Made by a program: the position numbers and the translations under genes. From assembly GCA_034440595.1 (NCBI GenBank), contig JAWXCH010000389.1:1-7819 (forward strand): a DNA stretch of 7,819 bases. Reading direction: 5' to 3'. Numbering within the stretch: the stretch's first letter is position 1; every line of letters begins with the position of its first letter. Source of the stretch: JAWXCH01 sp034440595 (GTDB lineage Bacteria; Planctomycetota; Planctomycetia; Pirellulales; JALHPA01). The notes below the pieces were generated by a model. The model ran no database searches. It saw only the letters and a list, made by a program, of their open reading frames with translations, and had not been told where the DNA came from. This document shows, piece by piece, positions 1 to 6,893 of this stretch.

Positions 1-1793
1 GCATGTGGCGATATTGTGCAAGGCGAAGGCCACATCGGGATTTCCTCCGCACCACTTTCGTGTTGCCAGATCAAAAGTGCTTCAGTGTAGAGATCTTCAG
101 CGGCGGTCCACTCTTCTCTTTCGCCGTGTACTGCGGCGAGGTTGTTGATCAGTGGTGCAAGCCAGGGATGCATTCCATGCAGCTTTTCTTTTGCCAACTG
201 CACGGCTTGTTGGTGGAGTTTCTGGGCTTCGTCCAATGAGCCTTGATCTTGCAATACCGAACCGAGAGCGTCGAGCACAAAGGCTAGCTCCGTGTCAGCG
301 ATATTTTCGGAGCCATGGTGTTCTTCCGCGATGACCAGCGTGCGACGAATTGCGGTTTCGGCGTCAGCGTTGCGGCCTTGTGCAACGCGGAGCCAGGCGA
401 CCGCCATCAAGGGCTGCACAAACCCAGGATCATCCGCTTTGAGGCGACTCTCTTGGATGGTCAGCACTCGCTGTAGGGCAACGTCTGATTCGGAGTATCG
501 CCCCATTTGATAGTACAACTGTCCCAACGCCAGTAAAGCGTCGGCAGTTTCTTCGCTATCGGGTCCGATTTGCTTTTCATAGGTGGCCAGCGATTGTCGC
601 AATAGAGTTTCTGCTTCGGGCGTGTGGCTGAACAAAATCAATGTCTGCGCAAGAAAATATCGGCTATTAGCCAAATCGGTGTTGTCGGCCTCCGCATGTT
701 TCTCGCGAAGGGTCAGCCCACGGCGGTGATAACGCTCAGCATCGCGATATTTCCCTTGAGTTTCGTAGATCCATGCGACCTCGTGCAGTGTATCAGCCAA
801 ATCAGGGTGGTCCGAACCGAGTGCTTTCTCTTGAAGTTTGATTGCACGTAGAAGCAACGGTTCCAGATCAATCGTTCGCCTGTGTTCTTGGTAAAATTTC
901 GCCAAATGGAGCACTGCCTCGGCGGAATCGCCAGGAGAGTTGGCCTCGCAGTGCGAGATCGTTTTTTGAATGAGTGCCTCGGCCGCCGGCAGGCGACCCA
1001 GTTTCAGCAGGCCGTCGATCGCGTCTTCGCGACTCTTGAGTGTCGCTTCGTCCAGAGCACCCAGCACCGATTGTCGCAGTTCAAATGCCTCGGTGTAACA
1101 AGTCACTGCAAACGGCTTATCGCCTTGATTCCAACGACAGTCGCCCAGATCGTGCAACCATACCGCAACATTTGGATTGTCTGCTCCAACGGTTCGAGCT
1201 GCGGCCATTCCCTGTCGATAAATGGTCTCGGCGGCAGCGTAGTCTTTTAGGAAAAAGTTGCAGTTGGCCAATTGGCGGCGGTTGTATTGCGTGATCTCGT
1301 CGCTGGCACCGCGAATTGCCTGATGTTGTTTAACCACTCGCTGGAAATGAGGTGCAGCCGACTTGTAATCTTTCTTGTAGTAGTAGGCATCGGCCAGGTA
1401 TTCCAGCACCGCGACGATATCCGCTTCGGTTCGTGCCGGGTCGCGGCCTAAAAACTTGAGCGATGTCCAAAGACTGGCAATGGACTCCTCGTAGCGTTCC
1501 AGTCGAAATAGCGCACGGCCTCGAAAATCATGCGAGCTCCACACAAAGTTGCGCTTAGGTGCGGTGTTCGTCGTCCAAAGAGAGATCATGCGATCGGTGT
1601 AATCCAGCGCCTTCGCGTGCTCCTCATCGTTAGTCGACTTTTGATACAGGCTGAGCAACGAATAGTATTCATTCAACACTTCGCGCTGCGCGTCGGTAAC
1701 CTGTGCCCGCACTCCGGTGGGAAAGAGCACGATCAGACACAATGGAACCAGTGTCCAGCAGCAAGTGCGACGAAATGCAGTGAGGCGATACAC
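1..1793 (-). CDS. Exported TPR-repeat protein, partial at left edge, with apparent frameshift near position 41
   Basis: The minus-strand frame is open from a GTG at 1793 to the window edge, about 597 codons. The GTG start is chosen because a signal peptide follows at once: basic residues (FRR), a hydrophobic core and cleavage near residue 30 (VRA|Q). The ribosome site is weak. The mature part is helical repeats: TPR-like units with alternating Tyr/Ala signatures at about residues 85-250, then regular 42-44-residue kinesin-light-chain-type TPRs. Repeat starts (the Leu-Ala or equivalent pair) fall near 332, 374, 416, 459, 503, 545 and 588, often preceded by HPDLA-like turns. TPR arrays bind proteins or peptides. 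In bacteria such arrays are often joined to CHAT protease or other effector domains, but the C-terminus is outside the window. After residue 584 the frame loses the repeat pattern, which resumes (NPDVAFALHNIA) in another frame. The gene starts 49 bases after the metacaspase stop, suggesting one operon. The TPR call is firm; the role is unknown. Confidence 0.88.
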   Translation of the reverse strand, partial: MYRLTAFRRTCCWTLVPLCLIVLFPTGVRAQVTDAQREVLNEYYSLLSLYQKSTNDEEHAKALDYTDRMISLWTTNTAPKRNFVWSSHDFRGRALFRLERYEESIASLWTSLKFLGRDPARTEADIVAVLEYLADAYYYKKDYKSAAPHFQRVVKQHQAIRGASDEITQYNRRQLANCNFFLKDYAAAETIYRQGMAAARTVGADNPNVAVWLHDLGDCRWNQGDKPFAVTCYTEAFELRQSVLGALDEATLKSREDAIDGLLKLGRLPAAEALIQKTISHCEANSPGDSAEAVLHLAKFYQEHRRTIDLEPLLLRAIKLQEKALGSDHPDLADTLHEVAWIYETQGKYRDAERYHRRGLTLREKHAEADNTDLANSRYFLAQTLILFSHTPEAETLLRQSLATYEKQIGPDSEETADALLALGQLYYQMGRYSESDVALQRVLTIQESRLKADDPGFVQPLMAVAWLRVAQGRNADAETAIRRTLVIAEEHHGSENIADTELAFVLDALGSVLQDQGSLDEAQKLHQQAVQLAKEKLHGMHPWLAPLINNLAAVHGEREEWTAAEDLYTEALLIWQHESGAEEIPMWPSPCTISPH

Positions 1794-1842
1794 GGCCAGG
1801 TCCCAGGATAAATAGGTGGAAGTTGATTGACCTCGAGCGCTG

Positions 1843-3462
1843 CTACGGCTTCATCAGAATTGGCTCTTTGCAAAAACTGGAGTAGGTAGGTGCGTGTGGA
1901 ATCAGAAGCGTTTCAGCTTCAGCTTTGGCTTTTCGTTTCAATTCATTCACCGTTTCAAAGTACTCTTTCATCCCCTTGTCCATATGTGCATGAAGCTTCA
2001 CGACATCCAAGGGGCCAGGCAGTGACACCAGGCCATCTACGAGGTGGTAGGAATAGACGGCCAGCTCCTCGATTGCGTCCTCCTCGCCCTCTCCCTTTTT
2101 TCCACTTTGTGCGTTTAGCTCCGCTTTCCATTCCTCTAGGAGCGAATCGCGAACACGCAAACCGTAGCTCACCTGCTGAGCTCCGCAGGCAGCGAGCAAT
2201 GCCGCGTCAGGCTGGCCAATATCCTTCAGCCTGCCTATCTCGCTATCCAGATAATCAAAGTTGGGTTGCGTGTCTCCCTTCTTCAAACTCTTTTCGTTGG
2301 CGATGAGGCCACCGGCGTGGCACGTATCCAACATCACCAGAATTTTGCGGCCAGACAGCCTTTGTAGCCAATGGCCAAATTGATCGTCCGACACGCAAGT
2401 TTCGCGAATGACCGCTTCGTTGGCCTTAACATCCTCTTTGGCATTGATCGCAATCTGCCTTAGTCGGTCAACCCGGGGCTTCATTTTAGGATCGAGCTTC
2501 CCTTCGCGATCCATTGTGACCAGCTTGCTAAGGATGCCAATATCAATATAGTCGTGCGTCATTAGGTATTCATCCTTGCCATCGGATTCGTCCCCATTGT
2601 CGTCAGACATCTGTCCGCCGTGGCCGCAGTACATGATAAAGACAGTGTCGCCGGGGCGGCTGACACTTGGCAGCCATTTTGTGACCGCCTCCTGCAAGTT
2701 GGCCTTGGTCGATTCTGAATTAGTAAAAACCTTGTATTCGTCCAGCGCGCCAATGCTCTTCATCAGGCGACCGGTGACCATTGCATTATTTGCCGGACAG
2801 GGGAGATTTGGCCCTCGTGCCCCTTCACCGCCCATCTCCTTCATGATGTCGTGAAACTCATATTCGGAGGCTCCAAAGAAGACTCCAAATCGCTTGCCAG
2901 TCTGGCGCGGTGTGGCGGCATCACGGGGGGCAGTCGTGATCTCAACGATACTCTCTGACCATTTCTTGGTCTCGGTTTGCGCAATGTCCTTGATGGCTTG
3001 TTTTTGGACATCCGTGTTCACGGGGTTGAATTGCTGTTTCTGCAGTTCTTTTGCCGAAAGGGCCTCAATGGGATCTTTAGAAGCAATCACCTTGATCGCC
3101 TCTTTGCCAAAGGGTGCACCAACCTTCCAACGGAAAAGGCTTTCTGTGGCTGGGATTGAGAACGTCTTCTTGGCTAGCACATGGCTGGTCGGCTGAGCCG
3201 AATTCGGAAATATCTGCAGGATCTTGCCGTCCGCCTGCTTGTATAGCACGTAAACATAGGCATCCACTTCGGAGGTGACCAGCACGCGCATGGAATCTCC
3301 ATCGCGGTAGAATCGATCCGGCCGATCAACATCCGCTTGAACAAGAAATGCCGGCTGCTCCTGCGGCAACTTAATAAGGTTCTCGTCTTCGGCCGCGAAA
3401 GCACTCCCCTGTACCAGGCCAATCATGCAAGCCAGCATTAAGCCAAAAATTCTCGAGTGCAT
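1843..3462 (-). CDS. Secreted metacaspase-like peptidase (family C14) with N-terminal DUF4384 domain
   Basis: This 539-residue protein starts at an ATG with an AAGGA ribosome site nine bases upstream. Residues 1-23 form a signal peptide (cleavage near AFA|AE), so the enzyme is probably exported. Residues about 38-130 match the DUF4384 pattern, including YVYVLY, DGK and an FPN motif, a module common in secreted bacterial caspase-like proteins. The caspase p20 fold starts near residue 190 (RFGVFFGASEY). The catalytic pair is visible: His281 in YCGHGGQ and Cys381 in LDTCHAGG. An acidic cluster at 287-298 (DDNGDESDGKDE) resembles the metacaspase segment tied to calcium binding. A p10-like region follows at about 418-505 (LLAACGAQQVSYG, then YHLVDGL and GPL). 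Metacaspases are cysteine proteases that usually cut after Arg or Lys; that specificity is family knowledge, not read here. His-to-Cys spacing is 100 residues, longer than the roughly 55 of typical metacaspases, because of an insertion near 305-355. The downstream TPR gene may encode its partner or substrate. Confidence 0.93.
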   Translation of the reverse strand: MHSRIFGLMLACMIGLVQGSAFAAEDENLIKLPQEQPAFLVQADVDRPDRFYRDGDSMRVLVTSEVDAYVYVLYKQADGKILQIFPNSAQPTSHVLAKKTFSIPATESLFRWKVGAPFGKEAIKVIASKDPIEALSAKELQKQQFNPVNTDVQKQAIKDIAQTETKKWSESIVEITTAPRDAATPRQTGKRFGVFFGASEYEFHDIMKEMGGEGARGPNLPCPANNAMVTGRLMKSIGALDEYKVFTNSESTKANLQEAVTKWLPSVSRPGDTVFIMYCGHGGQMSDDNGDESDGKDEYLMTHDYIDIGILSKLVTMDREGKLDPKMKPRVDRLRQIAINAKEDVKANEAVIRETCVSDDQFGHWLQRLSGRKILVMLDTCHAGGLIANEKSLKKGDTQPNFDYLDSEIGRLKDIGQPDAALLAACGAQQVSYGLRVRDSLLEEWKAELNAQSGKKGEGEEDAIEELAVYSYHLVDGLVSLPGPLDVVKLHAHMDKGMKEYFETVNELKRKAKAEAETLLIPHAPTYSSFCKEPILMKP

Positions 3463-3768
3463 CGTCCGTTATCCTTCTTGAGTTGCAATAAATGATAATT
3501 TGCCGACGGACAGATCCCCCTCTCAACTCGGGGGTCATTCAATCTTCGTTGATGTTCAGGCCGTTAGCAAGCAGCAAAACGCCACGAATTGTCGCTAAAT
3601 TTGGCATTCTGGCACCGAATTCACGCAAGCCAATTGTGTGATTTCAGTTGTTCGACCGCCATTTGCCAAAGGTTATCTCACAGCACTAGAGACGTGGTGA
3701 CCTGCAAAAGAGTTCCCGGCCGGATTTGCCGATTCCAATGATCGGTCCGCCGATAGCGGGAATTGGGG
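3463..3768. other. Intergenic stretch upstream of the metacaspase gene (306 bases)
   Basis: No convincing gene is seen on either strand; short open frames here have no family-like sequence. The stretch must hold the metacaspase promoter and the end of the glycosyltransferase-like transcript, both on the minus strand. Visible items are a small C5/G5 inverted repeat at 3516-3534, a group of short inverted repeats at 3716-3776, and a weak ECF-like pair (GGAACT, 16 bases, CGTC) on the minus strand at 3691-3716. No standard -35/-10 pair stands out. A TTGAGA (3521-3526, minus strand) lacks a good -10 at the right distance. Confidence 0.6.
3471..3478 (-). promoter_or_regulatory. Ribosome binding site of the metacaspase gene
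   Basis: On the minus strand AGAAGGAT precedes the ATG at 3462; the AAGGA core is separated from the ATG by nine bases. This is the clearest Shine-Dalgarno site on the minus strand and supports the chosen start. Confidence 0.7.
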
Positions 3769-3776
3769 TCAATCGG
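3716..3776. repeat. Cluster of short inverted repeats around the 3' end of the glycosyltransferase-like gene
   Basis: The words CCGAT (3729-3733), ATCGG (3741-3745), CCGAT (3750-3754) and ATCGG (3772-3776) alternate, so neighbours can pair in more than one way. CCAAT (3735-3739) can also pair with ATTGG (3762-3766), enclosing the inner ATCGG/TCCG/CCGAT hairpin. A CCGGCCGG palindrome lies at 3716-3723. The cluster starts at the last codons of the minus-strand gene and continues past its stop, so it could act in 3'-end formation. No T run follows, so it is not a classical Rho-independent terminator. Confidence 0.4.
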
Positions 3777-4479
3777 GTATCTGGCCAAAACGCTGCCTCA
3801 CCACCGCGGTGCAAATACCGACCAATTCCTCGGCCTGCCTGGTTATGGCAGCCGCCTCGGCCGCCCCAGACTTGTCGACAATAGCGGTCTCCGCTGTCGG
3901 CCACTGTGTGATCAAAGCCGGCGAAAACTCAAAATCCCTGAGCAATTGCTGCCGAATCTCATCCCCTGCGACTAGCAGCCGGCCCGCATTTTCCCCCGCC
4001 TGCTCGACCAAAGGCCGGTATCGCGGATCTTTGGCGGCGGTTGCCAGTTCCGGCCCATGCACTTGGACGACATACGGCACGCCGCTTTCTAAGGCCAGGT
4101 GCGCAAAAACCCACAGGTACTGCACGACCACAATATGAGGGTCAAATTCGTTGATCAGCTCATCTAAGGCGTCGCGTAGCACAGCGCGATACTCGGCCAG
4201 TTCGTGATCCGTCAGCGAGTCATAGGTCCGGCGATTCTCGTCATTTTCCGCCGTAAAGCCGGGTAGTCCAAATGGCAATTCGGCTGTCAAATCGTCAGCG
4301 CTACACAGAATCTCCCGCTTGGGGATGGCCATGCTGCTCGCCGGATTGCCCTGCTCTCGCTCCGATACAACCTTCAGGCAGCAAAGCGTGTGGCCCGTTT
4401 GCAGCAACGCATTTTCAAGCTTCCCAGGCGGCAGCCAAGGTCGATCAATCGGACACTGCTGGGCCAGTAGAATTCGCAT
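3769..4479 (-). CDS. Glycosyltransferase-like protein, N-terminal GT-B domain only (possible remnant)
   Basis: The ATG at 4479 (MRILLAQQCPIDRPW) is preferred over an upstream TTG at 4512, because the first beta strand of the Rossmann fold, MRILLA, begins right there; the ribosome site is weak. The 236-residue product resembles the N-terminal half of GT4-type (GT-B fold) glycosyltransferases: a PPGK segment and GH turn near 18-30, then FDPHIVVVQYLW (112-123), VPYVVQVHGPEL (134-145) and LLVAGDEIRQQL (168-179, matching the usual SExxR strand and helix). Full GT4 enzymes are about 350-420 residues and carry a C-terminal domain that binds the nucleotide sugar with an E-x7-E motif. That domain is absent. 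After about residue 180 there is a short Ala-rich helical tail (AITRQAEELVGICTAVV) that looks like the terminal helix of the family. The gene is therefore either a shortened paralogue or a remnant with the donor domain deleted. It is divergent from the GAF-HlyD operon. Catalysis is unlikely without a partner. Confidence 0.6.
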   Translation of the reverse strand: MRILLAQQCPIDRPWLPPGKLENALLQTGHTLCCLKVVSEREQGNPASSMAIPKREILCSADDLTAELPFGLPGFTAENDENRRTYDSLTDHELAEYRAVLRDALDELINEFDPHIVVVQYLWVFAHLALESGVPYVVQVHGPELATAAKDPRYRPLVEQAGENAGRLLVAGDEIRQQLLRDFEFSPALITQWPTAETAIVDKSGAAEAAAITRQAEELVGICTAVVRQRFGQIPD

Positions 4480-4827
4480 ACGCTCAGGTTTGAACAGATA
4501 GGATTGCGGCAATCACTGCGGAACTGGCCCTGCGGTCCCAAAAGGACATTATGGCCGCTGTCATCGTCCAGCGGCAGGCCGGAACCGGCGTATTTCCCGC
4601 GAGTCGAGCCGTTGATAATAGGGAATTCGGGCGATTTAGGCTACTGCGACTAAAGATTGGCTTCAGTTCGGCTAACGTGCCGCCGCGATATTCGCCGAAA
4701 GTACTTACGATAAGGTAGGATGTAACGAATATGCGGATTAAAACACCGCTAGTAGGGCAACTCTCTACGGCTGCGGTCCGTACTATTATTCAGCAGATTC
4801 ATACTAGCAACCAATAAGTGCCACGGA
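4480..4827. other. Divergent intergenic stretch (348 bases)
   Basis: No gene is supported here. The stretch separates the minus-strand glycosyltransferase-like gene from the plus-strand GAF-HlyD operon, so it should hold promoters for both. Its left half has hairpin-forming repeats (4555-4589) and an ECF-like pair, GGAACC (4581-4586), 16 bases, GTC (4603-4605), on the plus strand. A TACTAT at 4781-4786 could be a -10 element for the operon, but no TTGACA-like box stands 16-18 bases upstream. No promoter is called with confidence. Confidence 0.55.
4555..4589. repeat. Two adjacent perfect inverted repeats
   Basis: CCGCTG (4555-4560) pairs with CAGCGG (4569-4574) around an eight-base loop. Immediately after, GCCGG (4578-4582) pairs with CCGGC (4585-4589) around AA. 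They lie about 240 bases before the GAF-HlyD start and about 75 bases before the glycosyltransferase-like start, between divergent genes, so they could be protein-binding sites or RNA hairpins. In GC-rich DNA repeats of this size can arise by chance. Confidence 0.35.
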
Positions 4828-6873
4828 ATGAGCACCGAGCAGCAACAAACGCCCGAAGCACACCTGGTCGATCAGACTCGCCAGCAGATCCGTGGGTTGA
4901 TCGGCGAGATCGAAAGCCTGGCACGCAGTAATCTGGCCCCGCAAGAGTTCTACGCCGGTTTTCTGAGCCGCGTCGTGCAAGCGGTTGGTGCCGAGGCTGG
5001 CGCGGTCTGGGCGCTCGGCGAAAGTGGCCGTCTGGAGCTGGCCTATCAGGTCAATCTGCGTTCCACGCGTTTGGCCGATCGAAAAGAAGATCAGGAGCGT
5101 CACGGTCGTCTATTGCGCAAAGTAGTTGGCACCGGCGAAGGGATGCTGGTACAGCCGCAATCGGGGGATGGCGATGGCCAGGTTGGCAACCCAACCGATT
5201 TTCTCTTGGTGCTTGGTGCCTTGCGCAGCGATCAGGAAATCCAGGGGGTCGTTGAGATCTTTCAGCGCTCCGGTGGCTTGCCGGCCGTTGAGCGCGGTTA
5301 CTTGCGGTTTTTACTGCAAATGTGCGCCGTCGCCAGCGAGTATCTGAAGACTCATCAACTGCGCTTGTTCACCGACCAGCAGGTTATGTGGACACAGCTA
5401 GAGCAGTTCACCCGGACAGTTCACGATGGTCTGAATCCGCGGAATACTGCTTATACGATCGCCAACGAGGGACGCCGGCTGATCGAGTGTGACCGCGTCA
5501 GCGTGGCGATTCAAAAAGGACGCAAGTGCAAGATCCAAGCGATCAGCGGGCAGGAGAGCTTTGATCGCCGCTCCAACACCGTCTCGTCGTTGGACCGCCT
5601 GGCATCGATTGTTAATCGCGGGGGCGAAGCGGTCTGGTACAGCGGCGATACTTCCAATATGCCGCCGCAAATCGAAGAAGCGATCGAGCGCTACGTAGAC
5701 GAATCGCATACCAAAGCGCTGGCCATCTTGCCGCTGTTTCAACCGGTTCCCGAATCTACGACCCCCGATCGTCCCAAGGCTCCCAAAATTGTCGGAGCGC
5801 TGATCATTGAGCAAATTACCGAAGATGCGTTTACGCCCGGCATGATGCGGCGCATCGAGGTCGTCCGCGATCATAGCGCTTCGGCGTTGACCAATTCGAT
5901 CGAACACAACAGCCTGTTTCTGCTACCTGTCTGGCGCGCCATCGGCAAAAGCCGAGTGCTGGTCGCCGCGCGGAACCTGCCGAAGACATTGGCCGTCATG
6001 GCCCTGCTCGTTGGGCTGGTGCTATCGATGCTGCTGATTCGCGTCGATTTCAAACTGCACGGTAAAGGCTCGCTGGAACCGGTCGTTGTACAGAATATTT
6101 ATGCCAACGTCCCCGGAACCGTTCGCGAGGTATCGGCTTTGGCGGAACATGATGCCAAGGTAAATAAGGATGATGTGCTGCTGAAACTGGAAAACAGCGA
6201 ACTTTCCAACAGTATCACTGATTTGGTTGGCAAGATTAACGCCAGCAGTAAGAAGGAACACGCGTTGCAAGATCAACTGAGTTCCATACGCCAGGGAAGC
6301 CCCGAGGCCGAATTGCAACGTGCCAAGATCACCGGCGAATTGCAAGAAGTGCTGGAGATGCAGGACAGCTATGCCGCGCAGCTCGAAATTGCCAAGCAAC
6401 ACGCCGAATACCTGACGGTCCGCAGCCCGATGACCGGTCGAGTTCTCGATTGGCAGCTTCGCGAGAAGTTGATCAGTCGCCCGGTTTCGCGCGGCGATTT
6501 GCTGCTGTCGATTGCCGATCCAACTGCCGAGTGGGAGGTAGCACTCCGTGTTCCAGAAGACCGCATGGGGCACATCATGCGTGCCAAGAATCAGCAGACT
6601 GAGCCGCTGAAGGTCGAGTTTAATGTTGCGACCGATCCGGGAGTGACTCACACCGGTGAGATCAAAGAGATCAGCACAATCGCCGAAGTACACCCTGAAG
6701 AAGGGAACATCGTCGTCATCAAAATCAAAATGGACAAAGACAAGTTGGTTACCAAGCCGCAACCGGGCACCACCGTTTCGGCCAAGATCTATTGCGGTAC
6801 CACTACACTCGGTTATTCACTCTTCCACGATCTGATCGCGTGGTTTCAGTCGCGCGTTCTGTTTCGTTGGTAG
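4828..6873 (+). CDS. GAF-domain / HlyD-type membrane fusion protein (cytoplasmic sensor joined to periplasmic adaptor)
   Basis: The 681-residue protein begins at an ATG with only a poor ribosome site (CGGA touching the start); no better in-frame start is seen. Residues about 35-175 and 195-355 look like two GAF domains. The second has ECDRVSVAI, an AISGQE strand, and LAILPLF followed by IVGALIIEQ, the usual core strands. A single hydrophobic helix spans about 386-404 (LAVMALLVGLVLSMLL). After it comes an HlyD/membrane-fusion module: the first lipoyl half (412-455, with IYANVPGTVREV), a charged coiled-coil segment (about 463-527), the second lipoyl half (527-565, VRSPMTGRVL) and a beta-barrel region to about 655. 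The likely topology is N-terminus inside and adaptor in the periplasm. Membrane fusion proteins link an inner-membrane transporter to an outer-membrane channel; GAF domains bind small ligands or mediate dimerisation. It leads an operon with a second adaptor 20 bases downstream. The domain calls are strong; the ligand and exported substrate are unknown. Confidence 0.9.
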   Translation: MSTEQQQTPEAHLVDQTRQQIRGLIGEIESLARSNLAPQEFYAGFLSRVVQAVGAEAGAVWALGESGRLELAYQVNLRSTRLADRKEDQERHGRLLRKVVGTGEGMLVQPQSGDGDGQVGNPTDFLLVLGALRSDQEIQGVVEIFQRSGGLPAVERGYLRFLLQMCAVASEYLKTHQLRLFTDQQVMWTQLEQFTRTVHDGLNPRNTAYTIANEGRRLIECDRVSVAIQKGRKCKIQAISGQESFDRRSNTVSSLDRLASIVNRGGEAVWYSGDTSNMPPQIEEAIERYVDESHTKALAILPLFQPVPESTTPDRPKAPKIVGALIIEQITEDAFTPGMMRRIEVVRDHSASALTNSIEHNSLFLLPVWRAIGKSRVLVAARNLPKTLAVMALLVGLVLSMLLIRVDFKLHGKGSLEPVVVQNIYANVPGTVREVSALAEHDAKVNKDDVLLKLENSELSNSITDLVGKINASSKKEHALQDQLSSIRQGSPEAELQRAKITGELQEVLEMQDSYAAQLEIAKQHAEYLTVRSPMTGRVLDWQLREKLISRPVSRGDLLLSIADPTAEWEVALRVPEDRMGHIMRAKNQQTEPLKVEFNVATDPGVTHTGEIKEISTIAEVHPEEGNIVVIKIKMDKDKLVTKPQPGTTVSAKIYCGTTTLGYSLFHDLIAWFQSRVLFRW

Positions 6874-6879
6874 CCTTTC

Positions 6880-6888
6880 GGGGAGAAG
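6880..6888 (+). promoter_or_regulatory. Ribosome binding site that sets the start of the second HlyD-type gene
   Basis: GGGGAGAAG lies about 6-8 bases before the ATG at 6894 and just after the TAG at 6871-6873. It favours this start over an in-frame ATG at 6792, which would overlap the upstream gene by 82 bases and hide the signal peptide. Confidence 0.75.
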
Positions 6889-6893
6889 CATCC

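Noticed and set aside
882..1250. Plus-strand open frame of 122 codons
   Set aside because: The opposite strand encodes well-formed TPR units here with a continuous frame from 1793, so the plus-strand frame is a shadow.
1794..1842. Separate promoter or terminator between the metacaspase and TPR genes
   Set aside because: The gap is 49 bases and shows no stem-loop with a T run and no promoter-like pair, so co-transcription is the simpler reading.
1890..2306. Plus-strand open frame of 138 codons inside the metacaspase gene
   Set aside because: It lies opposite the p20/p10 region whose catalytic motifs are clear, and its product is Arg/Pro-rich with no family-like pattern. It is an antisense shadow.
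3516..3534. C5/G5 inverted repeat as a terminator upstream of the metacaspase gene
   Set aside because: It has only a 5-bp stem with a 9-base loop and no T run, and the flanking bases do not extend the stem.
4480..4512. Upstream TTG start for the glycosyltransferase-like gene
   Set aside because: The added 11 residues precede the first Rossmann strand without need, and no better ribosome site supports the TTG.
5398..5907. Minus-strand open frame of 169 codons
   Set aside because: It is an antisense shadow of the second GAF domain and its product has no recognisable motifs.
6022..6762. Minus-strand open frame of 246 codons inside the GAF-HlyD gene
   Set aside because: It is opposite the coiled-coil and lipoyl region. 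Its long open length follows from the codon bias of the real gene, and no domain pattern is seen.
6792..6893. Longer N-terminus for the second HlyD-type protein starting at 6792
   Set aside because: It would overlap the upstream gene and bury the signal peptide. The GGGGAGAAG site places the start at 6894.
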